The translations under genes were made by a program, and so were the position numbers. The notes beneath the pieces are model-generated. The model was not told the origin of the DNA and searched no databases. It saw only the letters and a list, made by a program, of their open reading frames with translations. Below, piece by piece: positions 11,758-22,440 of a stretch of DNA of 64,000 nucleotides. Source of the stretch: Owenia fusiformis (lineage: Eukaryota > Annelida > Polychaeta > Sabellida > Oweniidae); the NCBI GenBank assembly GCA_903813345.2, contig CAIIXF020000007.1, positions 5,647,730 to 5,711,729 of the forward strand. The letters run 5' to 3'. Within the stretch, counting starts at the first letter, position 1, and each line of letters opens with the position of its first letter.

Positions 11758-12393
11758 CTACACCCCTAGTGAGAAATCCAAACTCTCCAAGGTTCCGACG
11801 GACCATCGGAAGGAGCTTGAGTCCCTCTCATCCTTAAGTCTGCCCTCTAACCCGTCTAACCAATCCTGGACACGGGCATGGGAATCTTCAAGTTGTTGTG
11901 TCTCAGGGGCTGTGTCGGTGGACCCCGAAAATGCTGGTGATGCCTGGCAGGATTGATCTGCCTTCTCTTTCTCGACCGCCACTCCAGGGGCTGGCAGTGC
12001 GGGGGTACTCCCATCCGTATCTGTCTCGACTTTGATCGTTCTGACTAGAGTCCTGGGCCTTTTACGGCAGGGCTCAGTCCCTCCCACGGGGGAATAGACA
12101 TGCCCCCGCAGCCTGTGTAACTGCAGTGCCTCAGCTTCGTTTGGGCAGAAGCTCGCCCGGCACCCGAACACCCCACAACGCTCGCTAGGTGTGTGCGCAC
12201 AAGCTATGTGTATCTTCAGGGCCTCCTGCGTGTCAAAGGCCCGTCTACAATAGTAGGGGCGGCCCTTCTGCCAATTGGGAGGTGGGGTCACCCGCTCTTC
12301 ACATTCCTGAAAGAGAATAAAACATTCATGGACATTTCTTGTCTTTCTCCCCACTCCTGTATAATCTTTACACCTGAGTGGCTTTAAAGACAC
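11758..12393 (-). CDS. C2H2 zinc-finger 3' ORF of element A
   Basis: A 211-residue frame lies downstream of integrase, where some gypsy elements carry env. It has no signal peptide or membrane segment, so it is not an envelope gene. It contains CRRAFDTQEALKIHIACAH followed by CGVFGCRASFCPNEAEALQ with LHRLRGH, a C-x4-C ... H-x4-H finger (about residues 48-98). A basic patch (CRKRPRTLVR) and an acidic, Pro/Ser-rich tail follow. A strong acceptor-like TTCTCTTTCAG ends at 12307, just before ECEERVTPP, so the mature product probably starts from a spliced RNA rather than at the first Met. Related fingers with the same upstream acceptor occur at 54969-55178, 51385-51786, 46195-46475 and 35830-36519. 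Its role is unknown; nucleic-acid binding is inferred. Confidence 0.65.
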   Translation of the reverse strand: MSLKPLRCKDYTGVGRKTRNVHECFILFQECEERVTPPPNWQKGRPYYCRRAFDTQEALKIHIACAHTPSERCGVFGCRASFCPNEAEALQLHRLRGHVYSPVGGTEPCRKRPRTLVRTIKVETDTDGSTPALPAPGVAVEKEKADQSCQASPAFSGSTDTAPETQQLEDSHARVQDWLDGLEGRLKDERDSSSFRWSVGTLESLDFSLGV

Positions 12394-12475
12394 TGATCAT
12401 TACAATGGTGGTTAAAGTGGTAACAAAGCATAATGGTGGATATACGGTTATAAAATATAATAATGATTATATATC

Positions 12476-15400
12476 TTAAATTGCTCGGCCTGACTCTCCT
12501 CCTTGGTGACCCTTATACGTCTCATACTCATCTAACCACCCTGGTTTTTTGCGTTCCCTGCCCCTCTTTGCCGTGACCTGGACAGGTTCAACAACATCTG
12601 ACCCTGGAGTTTCAGCACCTCTAGTGGTTTCAAGTTCCGGAGCGGAATTTTCTTTGAGTTTCGGAACATACTTCTTTAATCGGTCGTGGTGAATGACTCT
12701 CTTATCTTTTTCACTAATTTTGATAAGGTAACGGAGATCGTCTAATTTCTCCACTACCTGATATGGACCATGCCATTTAAGCGCGAATTTTGATGTTTGA
12801 CCCACTTTTACAGCCGGAATATGAACCCAAACTAGCGAACCTCTTTCGTATGCTTTCAGATTGGTTTTCAGATCATAGCCCCTCTTTTGTCTATCACTTG
12901 CTAATTGAATATTATTTCGGGCTGCCTCATGAATATTGAGCATCATGCCTTGCAATTGCTGACAATACTTGGTGTAATATTCACCTCCCAAATCCCCTTG
13001 CTCAATTTCAGGAGGAGGCCCGAGTAAAAGATCAACAGAGGTCCTTACCTCTCTTCCAAACATCAAAAAATTGGGGCTATAACCCGTCGACGCATGAACT
13101 GCACTGTTATAGGCCGTCACCACGAATGGTAAACATACGTCCCAGTCTCGTTGGTCGGTCGCTACAATTTTGGATAACATTGCCTCAACAGTGCGATGCA
13201 ACCTCTCTACCATACCGTCAGACTGGGGATGATAAGGCGTTGTCCTGGTCTTGCTCATCTTAAACATCTCACATAGTTCTTTAAATAATTTCGATTCGAA
13301 TTGTCGTCCTTGGTCTGAGTGGATTTGTAAAGGAGACCCATACAAACAAATGAAATGTCTCAAAAAAGCCCAAGCCACAGTGCTAGCTTCTTGATTTGGA
13401 ACAGGACCCAAGGCTAATACCTTGGTAAAATAATCTTCAATGGAAACCACATATCTGTTCCCTGACAAGCTCTCTGGTAAAGGACCCAAAATGTCAATTG
13501 CCACCCTCTCTAAAGGAGCACCTACATTGTATTGCTTCATTGGAGTCTTATGTTTAAGATTAGGTGGATTCCGCCTTTGACATAATTCACACCCAGCTAC
13601 CCAACGAGCCACATCTGCCTTGAACCCAACCCAATAGTACTTGTTACGAAGCCTACCGACCGACTTGTTCACACCAAAATGACCGCTATCCAATGCTTCA
13701 TGAGTGGCTTCTAAAATCAAATTTTGTAGATCTTTTGGTACAACAATTTGCCAATTGGTCACACCCAAATCAGTGTCAACCCATTTTCTATACAATATTC
13801 CCTTCTCAAGTTTCATCCTGTCCCACTGAGCCCAGTATTGTTTCAAGGTAAGTGACTTATTTGAAATTTCAGACCCCTCAGGCCTAACTCCATCCGCGAG
13901 CCATTTTACCAAAGTTGCCAAGACCTCATCCTTCTGTAATGATTCATCATATTCCCCAGGAGTAATACCAGGAGCCCAATTTGAACCGGAAACTGTAATA
14001 TTCCACAAAAGAGGAGAAGAATCATTTGCTGAAAAGACAACATCAAGACTTCCAACTTGCAGTCCCTCTTCAGGTTCTCTATTTTCATTAACCTGCTTAG
14101 AGACTCTACCCAAGTTTTCCTGTCTTTCACAGTAAGAACAGTCTTCACAAGGCCTCCTAGATAAACCATCTGCATTCAAGTGTTTAGTGCCGGCCCGATG
14201 TTCTATCTTGAAGTCATACTGCCCTAGCCTTTCCATCCACCTAGCCAATTGGCCCTCTGGTTCTTTGAAACGCATCAACCAAGTCAAAGCTCCATGATCA
14301 GTTCGAACCCTAAAGTGACTGCCATAAAGATAATGATGAAAGACCTTCACAGCTCTGACAATTGCTAAAAGCTCAAGTCTGGTGACACAATAGTTTCTTT
14401 CTGTTTTACTCAGAGACTTATTATAATGACTAAGGACCTTGACCTCACCATCAACTTCCTGTTGAAGTACAGCACCAACCTGACAAGCAGAAGCATCAGT
14501 GTCAAGAATGAACTCTTTGGATTTATCAGGAAAATTCAACATGGCTGATCCAATATATCTCCTCTTCAATTCATCAAAGGCTTTTTGACAAGCAGAATCC
14601 CAATTGAAGCGAACGCCCTTCTCAGTGAGCTTGTACAAAGGCCTAGCTATACCAGAAAAGTCTTTGATAAATTTCCGATAATAGGAACAGTAACCCACAA
14701 AAGATTGAATTTGTTTGACAGTTCTTGGCACAGGCCACCCAACAATAGATTCAGTTTTCTTTGGATCAATTCGCACCCCTTGTTCAGAGACAATATGACC
14801 TAGATATGACACCTCCTTTTGGAACAGATTACATTTCTTCGGGGAAAGCTTCAGACCTGCCCCCCTCATCCGGTCAAATACACTCCCTAGTTTATCCAAA
14901 TGACTCTGAACATCCTTGCTGAACACAACAATATCATCCAGATAGACCAAACAAGACTCTGGGGAAAGTCCAGCAAGGACACATTCCATCAAACGCTGAA
15001 AAGTTGCTGGCGCATTAGCCAGACCAAAAGGCATAACAGTAAATTCAAACAAACCACGTTTAGTACAAAATGCAGTCTTTTCAGCGTCAGCCCTGTCAAG
15101 TGATATTTGCCAAAAACCTGAGGAGATATCAAGAACACTGAACCATTTTGCTCCCCCTAATGAGTCCAAAGTGTCGTCAATCCTTGGTAAGGGGTACGCG
15201 TCCTTAATAGTCACGTCATTCAATTTTCTAAAATCTATACAAAGTCTATAAGATCCGTCTTTTTTCGGTACCAGACTTCTAGACTTCTACTTCATTATTT
15301 GAGAAATACAAACTTGGGAATGTTGAAGAAGAGATTAAATTACTCAAAAATGACAAATTGGGCTAAACATAGAGTGGTGTTATATGGTCTAAATACAATT

Positions 15401-15755
15401 TTTTAAACTGACCGAATTAAGCAATGCAGTAACAAGGAACTTAGCCTTAGCTGATCTCAGTAAGTGAAGCCGTTGCTATAGAAATACATTAATTTTTGTT
15501 GGACAGCTAAGTGAGCCAGGAGGATAGCATAAGCAATACTGTGACAGGTGAAGCCCATGGGCTCTTCGAAGGTCGAGCAAGTCCATGTTTTAACATTTCG
15601 TCCAGGGTCTCTTGGTACCCGGCTTCTTTGGATAAAGGCATTCGTCTCACGGCCTGTTTAACTGGTCGAGCATTTCCTGTATCAATTTTATGCTTAATTA
15701 CACCTGTCTTGCCCAAGTCATACTTAGTTTTGGCAAAAACATCTTTATGTTTCAA
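12476..15755 (-). pseudogene. pol: pol of element A: RT, RNase H, integrase
   Basis: The main frame (12476-15223, 915 residues) carries reverse transcriptase with YLDDIVVFS, then RNase H with LDTDASACQVGAVLQQ and HLNADGLSRR. Integrase follows, with a zinc-binding H/C segment (HFGVNKS ... CELCQRRN), the catalytic Asp in VAIDILGPLPES, the D35E block HSDQGRQFE ... SDGMVERLHRT, and a C-terminal GPY-like module (WHGPYQVVEKLDDLRYLI). The RT amino part reads at 15507-15755. Domain order RT-RH-IN places it in Ty3/gypsy (Metaviridae). An unrelated insertion of roughly 250 bp lies within pol, so the copy is broken though otherwise well preserved. Confidence 0.93.
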
Positions 15756-16939
15756 CAGAAACTGCTCAACCTGTTTTCTGTCCCATCTGTCAAGTGAGTC
15801 CGAGAATTGTCTAATATCGGTTTCATATAGTCGGGATCTTCATTCATAGTGCATTCACGATACTGGCCCTGTGATGTACATACTGCATTGTCTCCCTCTT
15901 GCCAGGACTGGGCCTGATTAGAGCAAGTCTCCTGAGCAGAGGAGGGATAAATCAAACTCCCCTTGAAGCACTGACTAACATTTTCAGTTACAGTAGTAGG
16001 ACAAGTCCGAGAGTCGGACCTTCTAGAATCAGCCGCGAGATCAGCAACGACAGCCTCAACCCCCATGGAACCTTTATCTAAACTATTTGGTCCAGGTCTA
16101 ATATCAGGTTGAGATTCCGTGCTGCTAGCATAGGGCAAGGCGGGACCTCTTACTCTGGATAAAGCACTGTGCCACCCTTCACTTGTCCGGAAACATTCAT
16201 TCGTCCCCACCCCAAGGTCAGTATCATGATCAGTATCATCCTGGACGTCAACATTTTCCCTACAATAAACAACAGGTTCACCCATGTCAAACATCGGTTC
16301 ACCAGTTGCTACTGCAGTATTTTTGTAGAGAAAAACAGGTGCCAAGCTAAGATTAGCCACTCTAATGGGAATAAAAGGTTGACCAGGATCAAACAAGGAT
16401 TTGGCAACAATCAGGGGCGGATACTTTACTCTATTTGCCAATTTCCCACCCATTTTAATAAGTAATGGTGTATCACCCAAATATTGACATCTTACTTTCC
16501 CAGGTACAATCATTTCAGTCATGGGAGGCACTTTAACCGTTTTTTGCATCAAAATTCGGCAACGGGTAGACAAATCTGTCTCTAAAATACAATCAAAATC
16601 TTTGCCATGCATGGTTAAAAGTGCATCCCCGACATTAAGGACTGCATTTTGACTCTTCAGAAAATCATATCCCAAAATAGCTGGAGTTGGAATATTTGCC
16701 ACAAGAAATTCATGAGTCACCCTAATCCCTTGTCCAAAATGAATATCTAAGTTCAATTTTCCATGACAATTCACTTTCTCCCCATTTGCCACTGTGATAT
16801 CTGCAATTCTGCCATCTTTTTCACATTTACCCAAAAGACCTAAAATTTTGGCAGAATCAGCAGAAAGTATACTTATAGTTGCACCTGTATCAATCAATGC
16901 TGGGACAGTAACATCCTCAAATTTCAGTTGCAAATACAA
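15752..16939 (-). pseudogene. retropepsin region of element A
   Basis: The frame opens MYLQLKFEDVTVPALIDTGA. The DTGA motif is the catalytic Asp of retroviral-type aspartic proteases, which cut the Gag and Pol polyproteins. ILGYDFLKS follows about 75 residues later as the conserved Gly-containing flap-side segment. A long acidic linker then leads towards RT. The frame sits between gag and RT as expected, and a related, more decayed copy is at 52231-53442. Confidence 0.88.
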
Positions 16940-17040
16940 GCCATTATAGTCACTATCCGTTAAGTGGTTAAATATATAGGGTCTCTTTAGTTCATTAGTC
17001 GGAATCTGACCCCCCGTCCCGACTACTGGCCGTTTCCCGA

Positions 17041-18520
17041 CCTACCCTCTATAACATTTTCCTGAGATAAAAATTGAGGGCATTTTGGGAAGAAATGTTC
17101 AGGAGAACCACAAAGCCAACAGCAAAGAACACCTCCTTTTGTTCACTGCATAATTCGTATTGACCAATAGAGTGGAACTGTCATTTAATTCGGGCGACAT
17201 GCGCTTGGCACGCCCTTTTTGAAAAGATTCATATTTCAACGCGCTAGTAAGAGCATCATTCAAAGTCTTTGGATTAGTAGATTGGACATGCCATTCAAGA
17301 TCTTTATCATTCAGAGCATCAATGAATGAGGTCATAGCAAAATATTCCAAAGTTTCCCTTGGAATTCCCCGAAATGCCTCCCTTGATAATTTTCTAACTT
17401 CCTGGGCCAATTCCTCAAGTGTTTCTTTCCCACCCCTCAATTTATTCTTTAATTTAGCCCTTGAAGTTTCATTCTGTTCTGGTGGTTCAAAGCGATATTT
17501 CAGTGCAGCGATCAAAACCTCATAATTGAAACGGTCTTCCAGACTGAGATCAGTTAGAACAGCCAGTGCCGTCCCCTGCAATTGTCCCACAAGTTGCAAT
17601 GCCTTTGCTCGATCATCCCAATCATTTTCATATGCAATAGTCTCAAACTGGGAAAGGTAGTCACTAAGGCTATTCTTCCCGTCATATTTATTACATTTAG
17701 GAGATTTATGAGTGCTATTATATGTTAAAGGGGTCGACGCTCTGCGATGACTACATTCGTTACAGTGACCTCGACCTGTAACCCCAGATGCCCCGAGGCC
17801 CATTGAATGCCTCCTTGAAGCATCTTGGTGACCTGCATTTGGAACATCAGAGGGATGGACACGGTTACTACCCCCTTGACGTACACCAATTTGATCTAAG
17901 TGATCTTGAAAATATTCCTCAAATTCATTTTCCTTTCCACTAAAATTTGGTCTAACCCTAGTTCTAAATGGCGTTTTATCTTCATAAATAGGGAATGAAT
18001 TCTTTCTTGAGTTTGATTTAACCCCTGCTGCAAAACCCCTTTCAAAGCTATCGAACGCCTTGTCAGAATCAAATCCGCTGTCATATGGAACATGACTTCT
18101 ATGGGAAAGTTCACCCCCCTGATTATTGATGAGCGCCCCATGTTTAGATACATTTTCCCTAGTTAATTGACCTTGAAATCTTGTACTTAATGACACAGGA
18201 GTTATATGTGGGGTCATAATAGGGCTTTTGTTGATTGCCCCCTTTGACACATTAGTAGAGGCCTGCGATGGCATGGAGGTACAAACGTGCACTTTCATAC
18301 CCTTCGATTCATCGTAATTTGGAATCGAAGACTTTTGAACATGAGTTGACATTCTTGCCAGATGTTCATCTTGAAAATGTATGGCTGCTTGTAAGTTAGT
18401 CATATATTTCTGATCCCGTTCCTGCCTCTGTAAAGGCGGAGGAAGGTCAAATTTAACGGAAGTTCCCGCTTTGGAAACACGCCCATCATTCCCTCCGAAA
18501 TTCTCAGCGCCCCCTGTTTT
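17041..18520 (-). pseudogene. gag: gag of element A
   Basis: The main frame (17099-18403, 434 residues) has a low-complexity amino half and then a capsid-like segment, SLSDYLSQFETIAYENDWDD ... ALQLVGQLQGTALAVLTDL. Its spacing is typical of gypsy Gag capsids. A CCHC knuckle (C-x2-C-x4-H-x4-C, CWLCGSPEHFFPKC) reads near 17065-17115. Together they package the element RNA. A homologous gag lies at 53520-54910. Confidence 0.85.
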
Positions 18521-18526
18521 TCCCCT

Positions 18527-18907
18527 TTAAATAGTTTTATAGTAAACATCCTGTCTCATATTATCAGAGTCCAATAAAAATGTATCTTCATCATCATAAA
18601 CCTCGGATTTAATATTCATATGTTTAAATTTCGCTGACAAAGCATTCTTTTCATCTTCATTATAAGCTTCAAAAGTGTCTGGATGCCAAGGTAAAGTCGC
18701 ATCATCTGGCGGACGGGTTTCTGGCAGAGTTTGTCCATCTTCTTCATGGACTACACCAAACTCCACTTCACCATCCCTATAGTTCCGAATATTTACAGTC
18801 TCCTCAGCTTCACCTTGTTGCTGAGGAGCCTGGGTAACAGATTTTCCCTCTAAAAGCGTGTATACCACCGCTAAAGCAAGAATAAGCAAGTAAATCACCA
18901 CAACCAA
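18527..18907 (-). CDS. small membrane-anchor leader ORF upstream of gag
   Basis: This is a 126-residue frame between the primer site and gag. The first 20 residues (VVVIYLLILALAVVYTLL) form a strongly hydrophobic segment, probably a signal anchor. A soluble acidic part follows with NYRDGEVEFG, RPPDDATLPW and a Glu/Asp-rich tail. A homologous piece with NYRDGEVEF and GPPDDTTLSW survives at 32030-32201 in another gypsy fragment, so the ORF is a family trait and not chance. I recognise no named family. Alternatively it could be an amino extension of Gag. Confidence 0.55.
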   Translation of the reverse strand: MVVVIYLLILALAVVYTLLEGKSVTQAPQQQGEAEETVNIRNYRDGEVEFGVVHEEDGQTLPETRPPDDATLPWHPDTFEAYNEDEKNALSAKFKHMNIKSEVYDDEDTFLLDSDNMRQDVYYKTI

Positions 18908-18962
18908 TTTAATTGTACTAATTAAAATTAAGAGGGTTCTTTAAATAAGGTTTAAAAAGATT

Positions 18963-18980
18963 CCACCAAGGCTGCCACCA
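18963..18980 (-). other. primer-binding site of element A
   Basis: On the element strand TGGTGGCAGCCTTGGTGG follows the 5' LTR end (…TATTCTATA) by one base. It would pair with a tRNA ending CTGCCACCA. The copy at the right edge has TGGTGGCAGTACTGGTGG at the same place (63742-63759). Confidence 0.7.
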
Positions 18981-19191
18981 ATATAGAATACTAGCTCAAG
19001 TCAGTGCTAAAGATAGAATATTAATCTCGGAGTAAATACGAGATTTGGTTAACGTGACCGGAAATGGATAATGGAACTCGTATTCTAAAGATTATAACTA
19101 AATTAAGTAAAGGGTACAAGTAAACAGGTTCTAAAGGCGGAAGAGTCAGGGTGAAACTACACACCAATTTAAAAGGATTAAATAAATAGGC

Positions 19192-19285
19192 ATTTACTTC
19201 CGGGTTTTTAGCGAATATTCGGGGCCGAACAGGGATTGGCTGGCCGAATATTCGGTATGAGAATTTACTATTCGTTTCAGCCCTA
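19192..19285. mobile_element. hAT right-end remnant in the 5' LTR
   Basis: The last 93 bp of the hAT at 7391-8754, including GGCCGAATATTCGGTATGAG and the end TTTCAGCCCTA, occur here followed by ACACCCAC as in the other LTR. Confidence 0.8.
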
Positions 19286-20941
19286 ACACCCACTAGGCCT
19301 ACTTAGCCTGAAGATACTTACTATAAGATGGTAATGTTTATCTATAATGAATTTATTTGGTTTAACTTTATATGAATAAATACGTAATCTGCATGCAATC
19401 AAACGCCTTTTAGTTATCTATAAATAACTGCTCAGATTAATTATTGTGATATTTATAATTTACTACAAACAAGAATTCTATAGTCTATTAAATATTTCAA
19501 ATGGATACTTTTTATACTACTGATGTACAGCGTTCACTTATACAAAAGGTCAACTTGAACTTAGAGTGGTAAGCTTTCTAACTGTATTGTCTTTTATGCC
19601 CTCTATACACGCCAGGAAGTATTAAATCTCTAGCCACACAGGATTAAACCAAGACCTAAACAACCACTATATGATTCCAACAACTGATTGACCGATTTAC
19701 TCGGAGTGCACAAGTACTCTGCTTAAAGACAAGTCTCAGACCTGAACATCCAATAAACCCTAAGGATTCACCCTTTGTTAAGTCAATCAACACCTTGTCT
19801 GACTCCGCCTCCTATAATGTAATTCCTAAATTCCTTTTACAGCGCCAAAGGCCTAATATGAGTTTTAAATATGACTTTCGGAACCTCGAAATGACAACCC
19901 TATTTATTTTAACACACGTTCAGAAGTCTAATTCCCATATGCAACAATTCCTCTAAACACCCGAACAGTGAAAACAGGAGTTTTCAACGAGTACGAAGAA
20001 CCAAAACTCATGAATTACACAATGACGAATTGGAGCTCTAAACTAGCTAGACCAAGGAAAACAAATAACACCAGCTTAAGCGCTGCCCACGCCGGTTTGT
20101 TATGCTTTAATGTTCTCAGGTCGTAAACGGCTGTTACGATTATCCCGTTAAAGTGATAGCTCAATTACAAATTACCCACAACACTCAAAATTAGCTGGTT
20201 AATTGGACGCTAATTGATCGACTCCTTCTTACATGAAAACATTACTTGCTTTTCCTCTCCAGCGGTTACACGTGAATTGTGAATTAATATGGAATTAACG
20301 GCGGGACAATTGTTTCACTTCTATTCCTCTAACAATCCTCTACCACACCAAGTGATCTCTGACTGCACTGGATAGACCATAGAAATATTTGCCCTGATAA
20401 AATAACTGTTTCCCGATCCGACATTCACGTTCAAAGTTTCCTTGTATTTTCTACTATTTCTTTCAAATCTCAAATATTCGAACTAAACAGTCAAATAGAG
20501 AACAGATCAGAAACCAATGATAATCAATCTTTATTGCTGATCAGCCCAGATTTTCCGATTCATAGCCTAATCTTCTAGCCGAAAATAAGTACAAGTGAAC
20601 GAACAATTTCAATTTAATCATTCAATCGCCAATCAAATTCCCAGAGTAATCATCCAATTTTAATCATAAACTAATTAAAATTCCTCTCTTTCCATCTCTA
20701 CTCAAACCTCCGTCATCCAAATGACCTATGTCCGAATCTAGATAGACTATAGAAATTATACTTCAGAATATTAATTAGATCGAAATAATTGAATTTCGCT
20801 ATTCTATTTCTTTTCTCAAACCTCCGTCATTCAAACGACCTATGTTTGAACCTAAATAGACTGTTAAAATCTCATTCAAAGTTATTAATTGAATTAAATT
20901 TCTCTGTTCTATTCCTTCCAAACCTTATTGTTTGAACTTAA

Positions 20942-21433
20942 CCTTTAGCGTGCTGCCGGCGGACTCGTCCGCCGAGACTAAAATGTCTCTCCCAACTGCC
21001 GGCGGACCCGTACGCCGGATTTCAAACTTTTAAAAACTTTACTTTTTCGCGCCATTCGTATTGTCCAATTAGATTGCCCGATTTATTCAGTGCCTAACAT
21101 GACTTCCTGTTGACCTAGAAATGGCGATATTTCGAAAAATAATTCTCAATTCAACAATTTAAACAGTGTTTTAGTCGTTTTTAGTGAACGAATCGTACAA
21201 AATGGTGGACAAATATGATCACAACGAAAATGTGGAGGAAATGGATTACGATTTCGAGCTCTTTAGGCTCTTGGAAGCCGATAACGGTCATCGAAAATAG
21301 AAACTAGAATATTTTCTGAATTGAAAAATTGAACATTCGATCGCTGCAAATTCAGATTTGGATTCTGACCAGACGAAGAGGCGGAGCGGCGGATTCCGGA
21401 GGAGTATTCATGGTATATTTATGCCCAGTCGTG
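20942..21433 (+). mobile_element. piggyBac 5' fragment inserted in the 5' LTR
   Basis: The insert begins right after TTAA (20938-20941) with CCTTTAGCGTGCTGCCGGCG, a piggyBac-type end. It has two GC-rich subterminal repeats (TGCCGGCGGAC... near 20953 and 20998). A start at 21201 gives MVDKYDHNENVEEMDYDFEL, the acidic amino end usual for piggyBac transposases. The frame soon stops and a second stretch (SDLDSDQTKRRSGG, about 21352) follows an acceptor-like TTCAG, so a short intron is likely. There is no right inverted repeat. Instead the insert is bounded by a 17-bp direct repeat of LTR sequence (20925-20941 and 21434-21450). Confidence 0.75.
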
Positions 21434-22440
21434 TTATTGTTTGAACTTAATAGACTATAGAAATCTTATTCTGTGGTTTAGTTTAATTTGACTTAATATC
21501 GGTAATGATGATTCTATATTTTAATTGTCTCTTTTGGGAACTCCAATCTGACGATTTAACAATCAATTTGTACTCACAAATAGCCTCACAGGTGCAGTTG
21601 CCATTTTCTCATGGAAAAACTCTCCAAAGTCAGGTTTCCTTTCTGCAGTTCTGTACTATTATAACGCGTATTCGAAGACAATATACAGTGGTTGTGAAAA
21701 ATTCTCCCCCAAGTCGAGTCCAGATGTCTTTTTCTTGTTATACTATGCTGATTCCCCGGCCGATAGCGATCAAAACTGTTACATCAAAGCATGTACACTG
21801 GTCAATTTATACTAAATGGTCACGGCCTGGTATTTGGAAATATTTCTCAGAAATTACACAAAATTGCTATCCTTGCAAATATTCACAGGATTGCCCCATA
21901 AAAAATACCCAAGGACACATTTTTTAAAGGTATTTTCAAACTACAGTGGGCCCGCAGAATGCTGGGTAAGCACATTCCTATCAAGAATCACAACATTATA
22001 GCAACATACGGAGTTTCTCACCGCATCACTGTATGTGAGTCACGGGGAATCCCCTGAATTTCTTCATTGGTGTTTCTTAAACCCTATCGAATTCTGCAGA
22101 CCGAAGGCATTTTCAAGGCCAAACACTGATTCATAAAGTATAATTTATGAGGAACTTCACCCAAGAGCCAGGAACCCACTATCACCAAAACAGAGCTTCA
22201 TAATTGAGGATTAAATTCGCAGAAACCAGGCAAAAATAGAACAGCAACAAACAATTTATCATCCAAGGACCCATCATTTCTCAGTACACTTAAATTATTC
22301 AACAAAAATATCATCTGTTTCTGATTCATTCCCAAAACCATAACCCATAAAAAAGGGTCCCCCAAAACTATTGTGTTTCCCTGCATTACCTATCACACTC
22401 TCGCATAATTATTAGTTTACGTGTAGGGAGGATCTCTACA

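Larger units (their letters stand above)
7207..22440 (-). mobile_element. Ty3/gypsy LTR retrotransposon, element A, nearly complete
   Basis: The element is 15.2 kb on the minus strand with the order 5' LTR (18982-22440), primer site, small leader ORF, gag, protease, RT-RNase H-integrase, C2H2 3' ORF, polypurine tract and 3' LTR (7207-11398). Leaving out later insertions, the shared LTR parts differ at only some 20-25 places that I could count by eye over about 2.7 kb, close to 1 percent, so the insertion is young. It is broken in about two to four places, but all coding parts are recognisable. The 3' LTR carries a hAT element and the 5' LTR a piggyBac fragment. No clear target duplication is seen at the outer ends. 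Confidence 0.9.
18982..22440 (-). repeat. 5' LTR of element A
   Basis: The LTR runs from TATAGAATACTAG at 18982 to GGATCTCTACA at 22440. Without the 492-bp piggyBac piece at 20942-21433 it is about 2.97 kb, unusually long for a gypsy LTR. It keeps the right end of the hAT seen whole in the 3' LTR. Confidence 0.88.

Noticed and set aside
11758-12393. Host zinc-finger transcription factor
   Set aside because: It sits between gypsy integrase and polypurine tract and has decayed relatives in the same position in other copies.
15752-16939. Host aspartic protease gene
   Set aside because: Short DTGA retropepsin unit between gag and RT; belongs to the retroelement.
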